Of a stretch of 49,512 nucleotides of DNA, positions 27,730 through 37,177 are shown in pieces. Location: contig CALJIU010000130.1 in assembly GCA_937974055.1 (NCBI GenBank), forward strand, positions 1 through 49,512. The letters run 5' to 3'. This stretch comes from an uncultured Neomegalonema sp. GTDB lineage: Bacteria > Pseudomonadota > Alphaproteobacteria > Rhodobacterales > Rhodobacteraceae. Each line of letters starts with the position of its first letter. The first letter of the stretch is position 1. The notes beneath the pieces were generated by a model. That model worked only from the letters and a program-made list of their open reading frames with translations. It ran no database searches and was not told the origin of the DNA. The translations under genes and the position numbers were made by a program.

Positions 27730-29396
27730 GAATCCTCCGGCATATCGGCCAGTTCATGGGGGAAGGGTGCGTTCCGGTACAGGCAGATGCGTACCCAGCG
27801 GTCCGAGCGTGGATCGAAACGGGTTGCCCCGAAGAAAGCCAGCTTGCACCGCAGCATGTCGATGGGCAGCATCGCGCCGTCGATCAGATTGTCCCGTATC
27901 TCGGAATAGGGGCGGCTGGCGGCGGTCTGGATGCGGCGTACCGTATGCCGGTATTGCGGATCGCGCATAAGGAAATCCGCGAGCAGGGTATCGCCGTCGA
28001 CATCATTAAGCGCCGATGCCAAGGCCGCAACGGCGCGCGATATATCGAGCGGTTCTTCCCGTTCGGCCCCCGGTTCCTCGTGTCGTTGGCCCAGCCTTGG
28101 TTCCAGCTTTTCCTCCGATACGTACCAAAAGCGGGCGCAGCGGTCGGCAGGCGTATGGTCGATGGCGGTTGCCCATGCATAATCTCGTGCAATGAGCGCG
28201 CGCAGGGCGTCGACGGTCATCGTGCCCTCGATCCGTGCGGTGGCGGTTTCGTCGGTGGCCATATTGGTGCAGAGGTCATCGACAAGATCGCCATAGGGTT
28301 CGAGGATCAGGGCGGCGAGTTGTTCTTGCCCTTCTATCGAGAGGGCGGTTTCCGACCAGTTCAGCAGCGCATTCCACGGGGAGGGTTGCGATAGCGCATC
28401 GGTGGCGAGGTGAGCCTCCAGCCGTGCGAGGTCGTCGCGTAGGGCGGTCAGCTTCACGGATTGTATCGGATGCTCAGACCGCCAGCCCGCTGCGTTCCGC
28501 ACAGCCCCTGCGACACAATGCATGAAATGCGCGCGTTCGGGTGCGGTGGCGCTTGGTAGGGCGCGCACGCGGGCGATGGCCGTCTCGCGGGCCGTCATCC
28601 ATGCATCCAGCAAAGCGGGGTGGTGGACGAGGAATGGGGCCATGCCGAGGCCGGTCGAATTGCCGATGCCGAGGCGGCGGCGCATATCGGGCGCGATCTG
28701 CGTGGCGCACTCGCCCCCCTTGACCCGCGCCATGTGCTCGACGAGGTCGAGCGAAAAGCTGCGGATAAGCCAAACGGCCAGCATCTCTGCTCGGAATGGC
28801 CCGGACATGACGGTTCGCCCGGCCAGCACCGCCCGGTCCGCCGCCCCGAACTTGCCAGAGCCGTAAACGGCGGTGGTGCGCATCAGGTAGCCGACCGCCT
28901 CGATCTGCTCCTCGTCCGGCTGTTCCCCCGCCGCCAGACGATCCACCACATGCGCCCAGAGGCGGACGGAACGGTTGGCCCGTGATAGCGACAATTCGCG
29001 GTCCGTGATCCGCCCAGCCTCTTGCTTGGGTACGTTACGCGACAGGCGGTCGATATCCTCGGCGGTGGGGGTGCCGTCGAACAGGGCAAAGGTTGCATCC
29101 CATGCGGTGGCGATGACCCGGTCGGATCGCATCTCGTCCGGCAGGTCATGGGCGAAGGCGACGAGCGAGTAGCTGCGCCGTGGTCCCGTTGCGCGGTAGA
29201 CGGCATGGCCGACGCCGGTATCGTCGATGTTCCAGACAGGCCGATCAAAGCGCCAGCCTTCGCGTCGTAGCGAGCGCAAAAGACCGCGCATGAAGCTGAG
29301 TCGCGTCTGGTGTGCGCTGCCCATGCGGGCAAGGCGCATGATTTCCGAAGGGGGGCGCAGGGACGACGTCGTGGGTGCGATATCCGTTTTCATCAT
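27714..29396 (-). CDS. Conserved hypothetical protein, partner of the DUF3726 gene
   Basis: The protein has 560 residues from ATG 29396 (a second ATG follows at once). It is soluble, with no signal peptide or membrane helix. Conserved-looking segments are RPVWNIDDTGVGHAVYRA, SLVAFAHDLPDEMRSDRVIA, RTTAVYGSGKFGAADR, RRRLGIGNSTGLGMAPFLV and RFWYVSEEKLEPRLGQR. I recall close relatives annotated only as hypothetical in Rhodobacterales and Rhizobiales. The dense block GIGNSTGLGMAPFL looks like a ligand-binding or active-site loop. The constant pairing with the DUF3726 gene by overlap suggests a two-protein complex or pathway, which is inference. Confidence 0.7.
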   Translation of the reverse strand: MMKTDIAPTTSSLRPPSEIMRLARMGSAHQTRLSFMRGLLRSLRREGWRFDRPVWNIDDTGVGHAVYRATGPRRSYSLVAFAHDLPDEMRSDRVIATAWDATFALFDGTPTAEDIDRLSRNVPKQEAGRITDRELSLSRANRSVRLWAHVVDRLAAGEQPDEEQIEAVGYLMRTTAVYGSGKFGAADRAVLAGRTVMSGPFRAEMLAVWLIRSFSLDLVEHMARVKGGECATQIAPDMRRRLGIGNSTGLGMAPFLVHHPALLDAWMTARETAIARVRALPSATAPERAHFMHCVAGAVRNAAGWRSEHPIQSVKLTALRDDLARLEAHLATDALSQPSPWNALLNWSETALSIEGQEQLAALILEPYGDLVDDLCTNMATDETATARIEGTMTVDALRALIARDYAWATAIDHTPADRCARFWYVSEEKLEPRLGQRHEEPGAEREEPLDISRAVAALASALNDVDGDTLLADFLMRDPQYRHTVRRIQTAASRPYSEIRDNLIDGAMLPIDMLRCKLAFFGATRFDPRSDRWVRICLYRNAPFPHELADMPEDSWAYP

Positions 29397-29492
29397 GCTA
29401 TTTCGGCACGAAAAACCGCTGCGAGCAAGCTGTCCAGCGACATGAAATGGCGGATTGCGACGGTCCAGACGGCGAAGGCAACGCGAAGGCTT

Positions 29493-30056
29493 TCAGCGCA
29501 AATTCCATCCGGCCAGCACTGTCCGCTGCGGATTATGCCAGATGAGCGCGCGGCTGCCCCATTGAATCTCGAACGTCATGCTTTTTGCCGGGGTCGATCC
29601 GGTGATATGGGCGGCGATGATGCGCAAGGGACCACCATGGGCGACGACCACGAGGGGGGTCTCCTCGACCGTCACCTGCCCCCACCAGTCCAGCACCCGC
29701 GCGGCCATGGCGTTCACCGACTCGCCGTTCGGGGGGATGTAGCCGCCGGTATCCGCCGCCCAAGCGTCGATCTCATCGCGGGGCAGGTCGGTCCATTGCC
29801 GGTTTTCCCAGTCGCCGAAATCCATCTCGATTAGGCGGGGGTCAGCGGCAACGGCGCGGTCCCCGGCCAAGCCGCGCGCCAAGGCCATTGCCCGCCGTTG
29901 GGGCGAACTGACGAAGCGGGCATTGACGGGTATCGCGGGGGCATTGCGGGCGATATCGGCGGCGAGTTGGTCGGGGTGAGCCTCGATATCCGACGATCCG
30001 TAGCAGGTGCCGCTTGATGCGACCGTTTTTGGGTGCCGGATCAGATGGATGTCCAT
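29493..30056 (-). CDS. cobC: Histidine phosphatase, probable alpha-ribazole phosphatase
   Basis: The protein has 187 residues from ATG 30056; the longer track frame intrudes into cobS. It has the phosphohistidine motif LIRHPKT and the segment SGTCYGSSDI, the CYGxxD pattern I associate with CobC, plus FVSSPQRRAMALA and VVAHGGPLRII. It would remove the 5'-phosphate from alpha-ribazole phosphate or adenosylcobalamin phosphate late in cobalamin synthesis. It overlaps the cobS 3' end by 16 bases, supporting the assignment over a generic phosphoglycerate-mutase-like enzyme. Confidence 0.85.
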   Translation of the reverse strand: MDIHLIRHPKTVASSGTCYGSSDIEAHPDQLAADIARNAPAIPVNARFVSSPQRRAMALARGLAGDRAVAADPRLIEMDFGDWENRQWTDLPRDEIDAWAADTGGYIPPNGESVNAMAARVLDWWGQVTVEETPLVVVAHGGPLRIIAAHITGSTPAKSMTFEIQWGSRALIWHNPQRTVLAGWNLR

Positions 30057-30832
30057 GCGGTTGCCCCCACCAGAAACGCGGTTTCGACAGCCTGTTGCTG
30101 TGCGCCCAGCGTGTCGCCCGTCCAGCCGCCCACGCGCGTCTTCATCAGGCGCAGCACCCATAGCATCGCAAGGATTGCCAGCAGCAGCGCGACCGCCGCT
30201 CCGATCAGGCGTTCGGGTCGCTCGACCGCCCCCAGCGCGATCATGGGGATGAGGGCGAGCACCGCAAAGACGCCGACGCGCACCACCTCGCCCCGGACGA
30301 TCACGCGGCTGATGGGGGGCACCTTCGCGTCCTTTTCGTCGCGGGCGTAATTCAGCGCCTTGACGGTCGCGAACAGGTACGCCCGGCTGAGGGCGTGGGC
30401 GGCAATCAGGACCAATGCGCCGTAGATGGGGGGCAGGGTCGCCAGCGCCGCGACCTTCATGCCGATGACGAGGATCAGGGCAATCACGCCGTAAGCCCCG
30501 ATATGGCTGTCCTTCATTATCGCCAGCACGCGCGCCGTATCACGGCCACCGCCGACCCCATCCGTGAAATCGGCCAGCCCGTCCTCGTGCAGCCCGCCGG
30601 TCAGCAAGATGCCGGTGCCGATGGCGACGATGGCGGCGAGTAGGGGGGAGAACAGCAGGCTGGCGACGATATAGGCGAGTCCGCAAATCGCCCCGATGAC
30701 CACCCCGACAAGGGTGAAATAGGGGGCGGCGCGGTCCAGCCGTCCAGCCTCCCACCCCGTCCATGCCGGGGTCGGAAGGCGGGTCAGAAACTGCATGGCG
30801 GAGAAAAACGCCTGTGCCTCACGCATCATCAC
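30041..30832 (-). CDS. cobS: Adenosylcobinamide-GDP ribazoletransferase
   Basis: The protein has 263 residues. It is an integral membrane enzyme that joins adenosylcobinamide-GDP with alpha-ribazole (phosphate) to complete the cobalamin lower ligand. The hallmark loop is GGLHEDGLADFTDGVGGG. FLTRLPTP and SHIGAYGVIALIL are also typical. At least six hydrophobic helices are evident. Its start overlaps the cobT stop by four bases (ATGA). Confidence 0.96.
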   Translation of the reverse strand: MMMREAQAFFSAMQFLTRLPTPAWTGWEAGRLDRAAPYFTLVGVVIGAICGLAYIVASLLFSPLLAAIVAIGTGILLTGGLHEDGLADFTDGVGGGRDTARVLAIMKDSHIGAYGVIALILVIGMKVAALATLPPIYGALVLIAAHALSRAYLFATVKALNYARDEKDAKVPPISRVIVRGEVVRVGVFAVLALIPMIALGAVERPERLIGAAVALLLAILAMLWVLRLMKTRVGGWTGDTLGAQQQAVETAFLVGATAWTSI

Positions 30833-31848
30833 CCTTCGGCCCCCCTTGGATAATCCGCCAGATCGGTCAGAATCGCTGCCGCCGCCCGCACCAGCGGAAT
30901 CGCCAATGCCGCGCCGGAGCCTTCACCGAGGCGCAGGTCAAGATCGAGCAGTGGGTCAGCGTCGAGTGCGTCGAGTATGGCCCTCGCCCCCGGTTCCGCC
31001 GAACGATGGGCGAAGACCATCCGCTCGCGGGCGGCGGGAGCGATGCGACAGGCGGTCAAGGCCGCCGCGCCAGCGATGAAGCCGTCCACGATCACGATAC
31101 GGTCTTCGGCGGCGGCGCCCAGCATGAATCCGGCCATCATCGCAATCTCGAAACCGCCGAATTCGGCCAGCACCCCCAGCGGGTCGGTCGTATCGGTGCG
31201 GGCGGCGGCCTTGGCGAGCGCAGCGCGCTTGCGGGCCAGCCCTTCATCGTCAAGCCCGGCCCCGCGCCCGACCACATCGCCCAACGGTGCGGGGGCGAGG
31301 CGATGGACCAGCAGGCTGGCCGATGCCGTGTTCCCGATACCCATTTCACCGGGGGCGAGGATATCGACGCCCTCGGCCACCGCGTCACGCGCCAGCGCGA
31401 TGCCCCTGTCGAGGGCCGTGCGGCATTGGTCTGCGGTCATGGCCGGTTCGCCGGCGGCATTGCGTGTGCCGGGGGCGATCTTTGCATCCGTCAGGTCGGG
31501 ATGGGCGGGCAGGGGGGAGGCAACGCCCGCATCGACCACCCTCAGTTCTGCGCCCGCGATCCGCGTGAAGGCCGAAATCGTTGCGCCACCCGCGAGGAAA
31601 TTGCTGACCATCGCGGCGGTGACCTCCGGCGGATGCGAGGACACGCCCTCGGCGGTGATGCCATGATCCCCGGCGAAGATGACCGAGCGCGCCTTGCCCA
31701 ATACGGGCCGGTCCTCGCCCCGGATTAGAGCGATCTGCAACGCAAGCGCCTCCAGCCGCCCAAGCGAGCCGACGGGTTTTGCCTTGTCGTCAATCAGGGT
31801 GCGCAGGGCGGATTCGCGGGTGCGGTCGAGGGGGGAAATGTCGATCAT
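30829..31848 (-). CDS. cobT: Nicotinate-nucleotide--dimethylbenzimidazole phosphoribosyltransferase
   Basis: The protein has 339 residues from ATG 31848; the track start at 31869 is a TTG overlapping the previous stop. It makes alpha-ribazole phosphate. Signature segments are KPVGSLGRLEALA, FAGDHGITAEGVS, GEMGIGNTASAS and the C-terminal LGEGSGAALAIPLVRAA, which holds the catalytic Glu. With cobS and cobC it forms the nucleotide-loop part of the pathway; cobU is not seen in the window. Confidence 0.96.
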   Translation of the reverse strand: MIDISPLDRTRESALRTLIDDKAKPVGSLGRLEALALQIALIRGEDRPVLGKARSVIFAGDHGITAEGVSSHPPEVTAAMVSNFLAGGATISAFTRIAGAELRVVDAGVASPLPAHPDLTDAKIAPGTRNAAGEPAMTADQCRTALDRGIALARDAVAEGVDILAPGEMGIGNTASASLLVHRLAPAPLGDVVGRGAGLDDEGLARKRAALAKAAARTDTTDPLGVLAEFGGFEIAMMAGFMLGAAAEDRIVIVDGFIAGAAALTACRIAPAARERMVFAHRSAEPGARAILDALDADPLLDLDLRLGEGSGAALAIPLVRAAAAILTDLADYPRGAEG

Positions 31849-31865
31849 TGCAAGTCTCGCAGCCC

Positions 31866-33239
31866 TCAATTCACATCCACGACCTTACCCGGATTGAGCA
31901 GGTTCTGTGGGTCCAATGCGCGTTTGATTTCACGCATGATATCGTAGCCATCGCCATGTTCGGCGGCCATGTGCTTTATCTTGCCCATACCCACGCCATG
32001 CTCGCCGGTGACGGTGCCGCCCATTTCCAGCGTCCGCTCGGCAATGCGGTGGGCGAGGGCTTCGGCGGCCTTTAGCTCGCTGGCATCTGTCGGGTCGATC
32101 AGGATGGCGAGGTGAAAATTGCCATCGCCGACATGCCCCACCACCGGGGCCATCATGCCGCTTTCGGCAATATCTTTCTTCGTCTCGATAATCGCTTCGG
32201 CCAGCCGTGAAATCGGCACGCAGGCATCGGTGACGTAGCCCTGACAGCCGGGGCGCAGCGCGCGAACGGCGTAATAGGCATCATGCCGCGCCCGCCACAG
32301 CCGGTTGCGGTCTTCGGTTTTTGTGGCCCAGTCGAAATCGCTGCCCCCGTATTCGTGGGCAATCTCGCCAAACCGTTCCGATTGCTCGGCCACCCCGGCA
32401 TCGGTGCCGTGGAATTCGAGGAACAGCGTCGGTTTTTCGGCCAGTGACAGCTTGGAATAGGCGTTCACCGCCTGAATCTGCAATTCATCGAGGAATTCGA
32501 TCCGCGCGACGGGTAGCCCGCTCTGCATCGTCAGGATCACCGCATCGACCGCCCCCTCGACCGTCTCGAAGGTGCATACGCCCGATGCAATGGCTTCCGG
32601 CTGGCCCTGCAAGCGCAACGTCAGTTCGGTGATGATCCCCAGCGTCCCCTCGGACCCGACCAGCAGTTTGGTCAGGTCATACCCGGCTGAGGATTTGCGC
32701 GCCCGTGTGCCGGTGCGGATGATCCGTCCATCGGCCATCACCGCCTCCAGCGCCAACACGTTCTCGCGCATCGTGCCGTAGCGAACGGCGGTCGTGCCCG
32801 ATGCGCGGGTCGCGGCCATGCCGCCCAAGCTGGCATCCGCACCCGGATCGACGGGGAACATCAGGCCGGTATCGCGCAATTCCTCGTTCAGCCGCCGCCG
32901 CGTGACCCCCGGCTGGACCACGACGTCGAGATCCTGTGCGTTGACGGCCAGAATCGCATCCATCTTCGATAGGTCGAGGCTGATGCCGCCTCTCACCGGG
33001 ACGACATGGCCCTCCAGCGAGGTGCCGGTGCCGAAGGGGATGATGGGGCAGCCATCGGCGGCGCAAGTGCGCATGATCGCCGCGACTTCCTCGGTCGAGC
33101 CGGGGAACAGCACGGCATCGGGGCGTATGGGCGTGTGATACGCCTCGCCCTTTGAGTGATAGTCGAGGATCGCGTCGGAGGTGGCGCAGCGGTCGCCGTA
33201 TTCTGCTTTCAGCGTCGCGATGGTGGCGTCGAAGGGCAT
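31866..33239 (-). CDS. dld: FAD-binding oxidase, D-lactate dehydrogenase (cytochrome) type
   Basis: The protein has 457 residues of the VAO/PCMH flavoprotein family. The FAD-binding loop is CPIIPFGTGTSLEGHVVPVR with GGISLDLSKMD. The C-terminal half has the GlcD/LDH motifs VVGHVGDGNFHLAI and TVTGEHGVGMGK, the latter holding catalytic or metal-binding His residues. It resembles mitochondrial LDHD-type D-lactate dehydrogenases that pass electrons to cytochrome c. A glycolate oxidase GlcD role is the alternative, but no glcE or glcF neighbours are seen. It ends 17 bases from cobT. Confidence 0.85.
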   Translation of the reverse strand: MPFDATIATLKAEYGDRCATSDAILDYHSKGEAYHTPIRPDAVLFPGSTEEVAAIMRTCAADGCPIIPFGTGTSLEGHVVPVRGGISLDLSKMDAILAVNAQDLDVVVQPGVTRRRLNEELRDTGLMFPVDPGADASLGGMAATRASGTTAVRYGTMRENVLALEAVMADGRIIRTGTRARKSSAGYDLTKLLVGSEGTLGIITELTLRLQGQPEAIASGVCTFETVEGAVDAVILTMQSGLPVARIEFLDELQIQAVNAYSKLSLAEKPTLFLEFHGTDAGVAEQSERFGEIAHEYGGSDFDWATKTEDRNRLWRARHDAYYAVRALRPGCQGYVTDACVPISRLAEAIIETKKDIAESGMMAPVVGHVGDGNFHLAILIDPTDASELKAAEALAHRIAERTLEMGGTVTGEHGVGMGKIKHMAAEHGDGYDIMREIKRALDPQNLLNPGKVVDVN

Positions 33240-33248
33240 TGGCTTCTC

Positions 33249-34928
33249 CTATCCTGCTGCTTTGAGCAGGCTTTTTGCTGCATCCTTCGCGGCCTTCGTG
33301 ACGGATTCGCCCGCCAGCATCCGCGCCAATTCGTCCACCCGTTCCGTGCGCGACAGTTCGACGACCTGCGTGCGGGTCATTTCGCCGCCGTCTTCGTCCG
33401 CTTCGACGGATTTCTGGATGCGCCATTGCCGGTCCGCCTCTGCCGCGACCTGTGGGGCGTGGGTGATGACCAGCGTTTGCGTATCCTCGCCCAAGCGGCG
33501 CAGGCGCGCGCCGATGGCCGCCGCCGTTGCACCGCCCACACCCCGGTCGATCTCGTCAAAGATCAGCGTTTTGCCGTCGCCTTTCTGGGCGAGGCAGACC
33601 TTCAGCGCCAGTAGGAAGCGGGACAGTTCGCCGCCCGATGCGATCTTGTCGATGGGGCCGGGGGCGGAACCGGGGTTGGTGGTCACCTCGAAAGCGACAC
33701 GGTCGATACCGTCTGGCCCGCCGCGTTCCGGGTCGCTGTCGACCAAGGTGCGGAAGATGGCGCGTTCCAGCTTGAGCGGGGCCAATTCGCCCACGACCTG
33801 TTTGTCCAGCACGCCCGCCGCTTCCTGCCGTGCCCGGCTGAGAGCCTTGGCCGCGTCGAGGAAGGTTGCATGGGCTGTCGCGACCTCGCCCTCCATCTCG
33901 GTGAGTTTGGTTTCGCCCTGTTCGATGAATTTCAGCTTTTCATCCAGACCGGCGAATAGCTTGGGCAGGTCGGCAACGCCGATGCGATGTTTGCGGGCGA
34001 GGCCGCGCAGGGCGAATAGCCGTTCTTCGGCTTGCTCCAGCCGCATCGGATCGAAGGACAAGGCTTCGGAGGCGCGTTCGACCTCGGATAACGCTTCGGA
34101 GGTTGCGTTCAGCGCGCGACCGATTGCGGCGAGGGCGGCGTCGAGCTTGCCATCGGCCTTCTCGGCGGCCACCTCGATTCGGCGCATGGTGTCACCGATG
34201 GCCATTTCTGCCCCGTGGTTCCCAAGCAGGCCGATAGCTTTCTGCACATCTTCGGCAATGGATTCGGCCCGCTGCATCTGACGACGCTCGGCATCGAGCA
34301 CGTCTTCCTCCCCCTCCTCCGGGGCGAGGGCGGCCAATTCCTCGACGGAATGGCGCACAAATTCGGCATCGCGCTGGGCTTCGGCAACTTCGGCGCGGGT
34401 GGTTTCTAGCCGGGTCGCGTGCTCCCGCCATGCCAAATACAGCGCATTGACCCGCTTATGCTCGCCCTGCAATCCGCCATAGGCATCGAGCAGGCCACGG
34501 TGTCCGGCGGGATCGACCAGCGCCCGGTCGTCGAATTGTCCGTGAATTTCGATCAGACGCGACCCAAGCTCGCGCAGGGTGACGACGCCGACGGGTTTGT
34601 CGTTCACGAAAGCGCGGCTGCGCCCTTCGCGGTTGATGACCCGGCGCACGATCAGCGCGGCATCCTCGAAATCATGCCCCTGCTCGCGCAGCCATTCCCA
34701 GACCGGATGATCGTCATCGAGGTCGAACTCGGCGGTGGCCGATCCCTTCTCTGCCCCGACCCGAACGAGATCGGCATTGGCCCGTGCGCCAAGGGCGGCC
34801 CCCAACGCGTCGAGCAGGATCGATTTACCCGCCCCCGTCTCGCCCGTCATCGCGCCCAATCCAGCGTCGAATTCGAGGTCGAGGGCGTCGATCAGGACGA
34901 TATTGCGGATTGAGAGGCGGCGCAGCAT
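33249..34928 (-). CDS. recN: DNA repair protein RecN
   Basis: The protein has 559 residues. It is an SMC-like ATPase of double-strand break repair. Walker A is GETGAGKSILLDALG, the ABC signature region is ASGGELSRFLLALK, and Walker B is TLIFDEIDRGVGG, separated by a coiled-coil middle. The N-terminus MLRRLSIRNIVLIDALDLEF is typical. It follows bamD by 16 bases. RecN is often SOS-induced, but no LexA box fits in this gap, so control here would come from an upstream promoter. Confidence 0.96.
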   Translation of the reverse strand: MLRRLSIRNIVLIDALDLEFDAGLGAMTGETGAGKSILLDALGAALGARANADLVRVGAEKGSATAEFDLDDDHPVWEWLREQGHDFEDAALIVRRVINREGRSRAFVNDKPVGVVTLRELGSRLIEIHGQFDDRALVDPAGHRGLLDAYGGLQGEHKRVNALYLAWREHATRLETTRAEVAEAQRDAEFVRHSVEELAALAPEEGEEDVLDAERRQMQRAESIAEDVQKAIGLLGNHGAEMAIGDTMRRIEVAAEKADGKLDAALAAIGRALNATSEALSEVERASEALSFDPMRLEQAEERLFALRGLARKHRIGVADLPKLFAGLDEKLKFIEQGETKLTEMEGEVATAHATFLDAAKALSRARQEAAGVLDKQVVGELAPLKLERAIFRTLVDSDPERGGPDGIDRVAFEVTTNPGSAPGPIDKIASGGELSRFLLALKVCLAQKGDGKTLIFDEIDRGVGGATAAAIGARLRRLGEDTQTLVITHAPQVAAEADRQWRIQKSVEADEDGGEMTRTQVVELSRTERVDELARMLAGESVTKAAKDAAKSLLKAAG

Positions 34929-34944
34929 CGCGCGTGACCCGCGC

Positions 34945-35823
34945 CTAGAGCCAGTCGCCGAGCACGACCTGACGATACATGCGCTTGTACCAAGCGTCGC
35001 TCGAAAGGCCGCCGGTCAGGTTTTCGCCGGTCAGCAGGGCATAGCTGGCCTCATACCACTGCGAGCCGGGGTAGTTATGCCCAAGCACGGCGGCGGCGGA
35101 TTTCGCTTCGTTGGCAAGCCCAAGGGCGAGGTTCGCCTCCACCAAACGGTGCAGGGCCTCTTCGACATGCGAGGTGGTATCGAAGTCGCGTGCGACGGTT
35201 TGAAAGCGGTTGATCGCGCCGATGTACTGGCCGTTCTTGAGGTAGTAGCGCCCGACCGTCATTTCCTTGCCCGCGAGCTGGTCGATGGTCGTGTCGCGCT
35301 TAAGCTGGGCATCCTTGGCGTATTTGCTGTCGGGATGGCGGGCGATCAACTCGTCCAATGCCTGACGCGCCTGCACGGTCATCCCCTGGTCCCGGCCTAC
35401 ATCGACGATCTGTTCATAATAGCTTTGGGCGACGATGTAGCGGGCGTAATCGGTTTGGTCATCGCTGGGGTAGAAGCCGATGAAGCGTTCCGCCGAGAGG
35501 ACGGCCTTGTCGTATTCGCTGGCTTTGTAGGATGCCACGGCAGAGCGCAGCATCGCTTCCTTCGCCACGTCGGAATAGGGATACAGGCGCTCGACCTCGT
35601 CATAGAGGAATGCGGCGGTCTTGTAGTTGCCTTTGCTCTGGTTCGCGCTCGCATCGGCGTAGATATCTTCCGCGCTGCGCGATTCTATGGGTGCATCGCT
35701 GCTGGAGGAGAACAGTGACCCGACCGAAGGGACGTTGCCGCTACATGCGGAAAGGCCCAGCAGCATCGCACTGAGCATGGCGGGCAGTGCGCGGGAAGCG
35801 CGGCGGTTCTCGGCGTCGGACAT
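34945..35823 (-). CDS. bamD: Outer membrane protein assembly factor BamD
   Basis: The protein has 292 residues. It is a lipoprotein (LLGLSACSG lipobox) with TPR repeats, for example SADEIYADASANQSKGNYK-like spacing and YPYSDVAKEAMLRSAVASYK. FIGFYPSDDQTDYARYI and RHPDSKYAKDAQLKRDTT fit the YfiO family. It is the essential lipoprotein partner of BamA in outer-membrane barrel insertion. It lies between lpxC and recN, the usual alphaproteobacterial order. Confidence 0.95.
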   Translation of the reverse strand: MSDAENRRASRALPAMLSAMLLGLSACSGNVPSVGSLFSSSSDAPIESRSAEDIYADASANQSKGNYKTAAFLYDEVERLYPYSDVAKEAMLRSAVASYKASEYDKAVLSAERFIGFYPSDDQTDYARYIVAQSYYEQIVDVGRDQGMTVQARQALDELIARHPDSKYAKDAQLKRDTTIDQLAGKEMTVGRYYLKNGQYIGAINRFQTVARDFDTTSHVEEALHRLVEANLALGLANEAKSAAAVLGHNYPGSQWYEASYALLTGENLTGGLSSDAWYKRMYRQVVLGDWL

Positions 35824-35960
35824 TCGTCACCCAATCTTCGTTGGCGGCGCGCGATTACGCGCCCGGTATCTCTCGCGATGATAGCGCAGTCTGGTAACGC
35901 TATGAAGCCGCTTTTCAGGGAATGTCAAGACGCCGAACGTCATTGGTAAGAAACGTGAAC

Positions 35961-35992
35961 AAAAAAGCGCCCGCGACTGTGCCGCGAGCGCT
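35961..35992 (-). terminator. Rho-independent terminator of lpxC
   Basis: On the minus strand AGCGCTCGCG pairs with CGCGGGCGCT (one T-G wobble) around a 7-base loop, followed by six T. It lies about 40 bases after the lpxC stop codon. Because bamD follows on the same strand, it separates the lpxC transcript from bamD-recN. Confidence 0.85.
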
Positions 35993-36030
35993 GGTTTCGA
36001 TGGGCCGTAATTCCCGTTCGCCTTGGCGTG

Positions 36031-36951
36031 TTACGCGCAGGCTAGATTGGCAGGCTGTTCGTGTATTTCGTAGTCAGGTGCGATGGCACCCCGGTCTTCG
36101 ATTTCCTCGTAGCGCCATGCGGTCGGGTCGGCGAACAGGGCATGGAGCAGGCGATTGGTCATGTCGTGACCCGCGCGCACGCCGCGATACCGCCCGATGA
36201 TGGGAACACCGGCAAGGGCGAGATCACCGACAGCATCGAGCATCTTGTGGCGAACGAACTCATCGCGATGCCGCAAACCGCCGCGATTCAGCACCCGGCC
36301 TGCATCCACGACGATAGCATTCTGTAGCGTGCCGCCGCGTGCGAAGCCGATCTTGCGCAGCGCCTCGACGTCACCGAGGGTGCAGAACGTGCGGGCGTTG
36401 GCATAGCTGCGCACGAAAGCGTCGCCCGTGAAACGCTCGAAGCGATGCTGCTTGCCGATGGCGGAATCAGCGAAGTCGATATCGTATTCGATCTCGAACT
36501 GATCGGTCGGCAGAAGTTCGGCAGTCTTATCGTTCAGCGTGATGCTGACCGGCTTAAGGATGCGAATGACGCGCAGCGGTTCATCCTGCTCGACCGTACC
36601 GGCGGCGAGCAGAGCCTCGATGAAGGGGGCCGCGCTGCCGTCCATGATCGGCACTTCGGGACCATCTACCTCGACCAGCGCGTTATCGATGCCGCATCCG
36701 GCCAGTGCGGCCATGAGATGTTCGATCGTCGATACCTTCACCCCGTCATCATTGCCGATGCAGGTGCAAAGCGCTGTGTCTGTCACCGCGTCGAAGCGAG
36801 CGTCGATCATGTTGTCGCGGTCTTCGATATCTATACGGACAAACCGGACACCGGTATTGCAGGCCGCCGGCATAATCGTCGCCGTCGCGGCATGGCCGCT
36901 GTGAACGCCGATTCCGGAAAGGCGGATCTTGCGGGCCAGAGTGCGCTGCAT
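36031..36951 (-). CDS. lpxC: UDP-3-O-acyl-N-acetylglucosamine deacetylase
   Basis: The protein has 306 residues from ATG 36951 with CGAGG upstream; the 22 extra residues of the track frame do not look like LpxC. It is the zinc-dependent committed step of lipid A synthesis. Zinc and catalytic regions are STIEHLMAAL (His), VRHKMLDAVGDL (His and Asp) and RAGHDMTNRLLHAL (catalytic His). LSGIGVHSGHAATATI at the start is diagnostic. It forms its own transcription unit between two terminators. Confidence 0.97.
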   Translation of the reverse strand: MQRTLARKIRLSGIGVHSGHAATATIMPAACNTGVRFVRIDIEDRDNMIDARFDAVTDTALCTCIGNDDGVKVSTIEHLMAALAGCGIDNALVEVDGPEVPIMDGSAAPFIEALLAAGTVEQDEPLRVIRILKPVSITLNDKTAELLPTDQFEIEYDIDFADSAIGKQHRFERFTGDAFVRSYANARTFCTLGDVEALRKIGFARGGTLQNAIVVDAGRVLNRGGLRHRDEFVRHKMLDAVGDLALAGVPIIGRYRGVRAGHDMTNRLLHALFADPTAWRYEEIEDRGAIAPDYEIHEQPANLACA

Positions 36952-37108
36952 GGAAAACCTCGTAGACGAAAGAAGACGACGATGAAGTAGCAGCGTATAC
37001 AGCGCACTACAATTCAAGCTTTATGTCAGTTTGCAACACAATGTAGAGGAAACAATAAAGTCGGGAACATAATACTTGACAGTTCGTTAATGTTCTCATT
37101 CTCGGAAC

Positions 37109-37142
37109 AAATAAGAAAGAGGCGGAGCTTATGCCCCGCCTC
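37109..37142 (-). terminator. Rho-independent terminator of ftsZ
   Basis: On the minus strand GAGGCGGGGC pairs with GCTCCGCCTC (one G-T wobble) around an ATAA loop, followed by TTTCTTATTT. It lies about 35 bases after the ftsZ stop codon and ends the division-gene transcript. Confidence 0.85.
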
Positions 37143-37177
37143 CTTATTCTTACATTCTAGTTCTGCTTATCGTCGGG

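Noticed and set aside
33181-34281. 366-residue plus-strand frame opposite recN
   Set aside because: Ser/Arg-rich shadow of recN with no ribosome-binding site or recognisable domain.
37082-37095. GTTC-GTTAAT-GTTC near the ftsZ/lpxC gap as a LexA box
   Set aside because: The spacer is six bases, not seven, and it lies by the ftsZ terminator.
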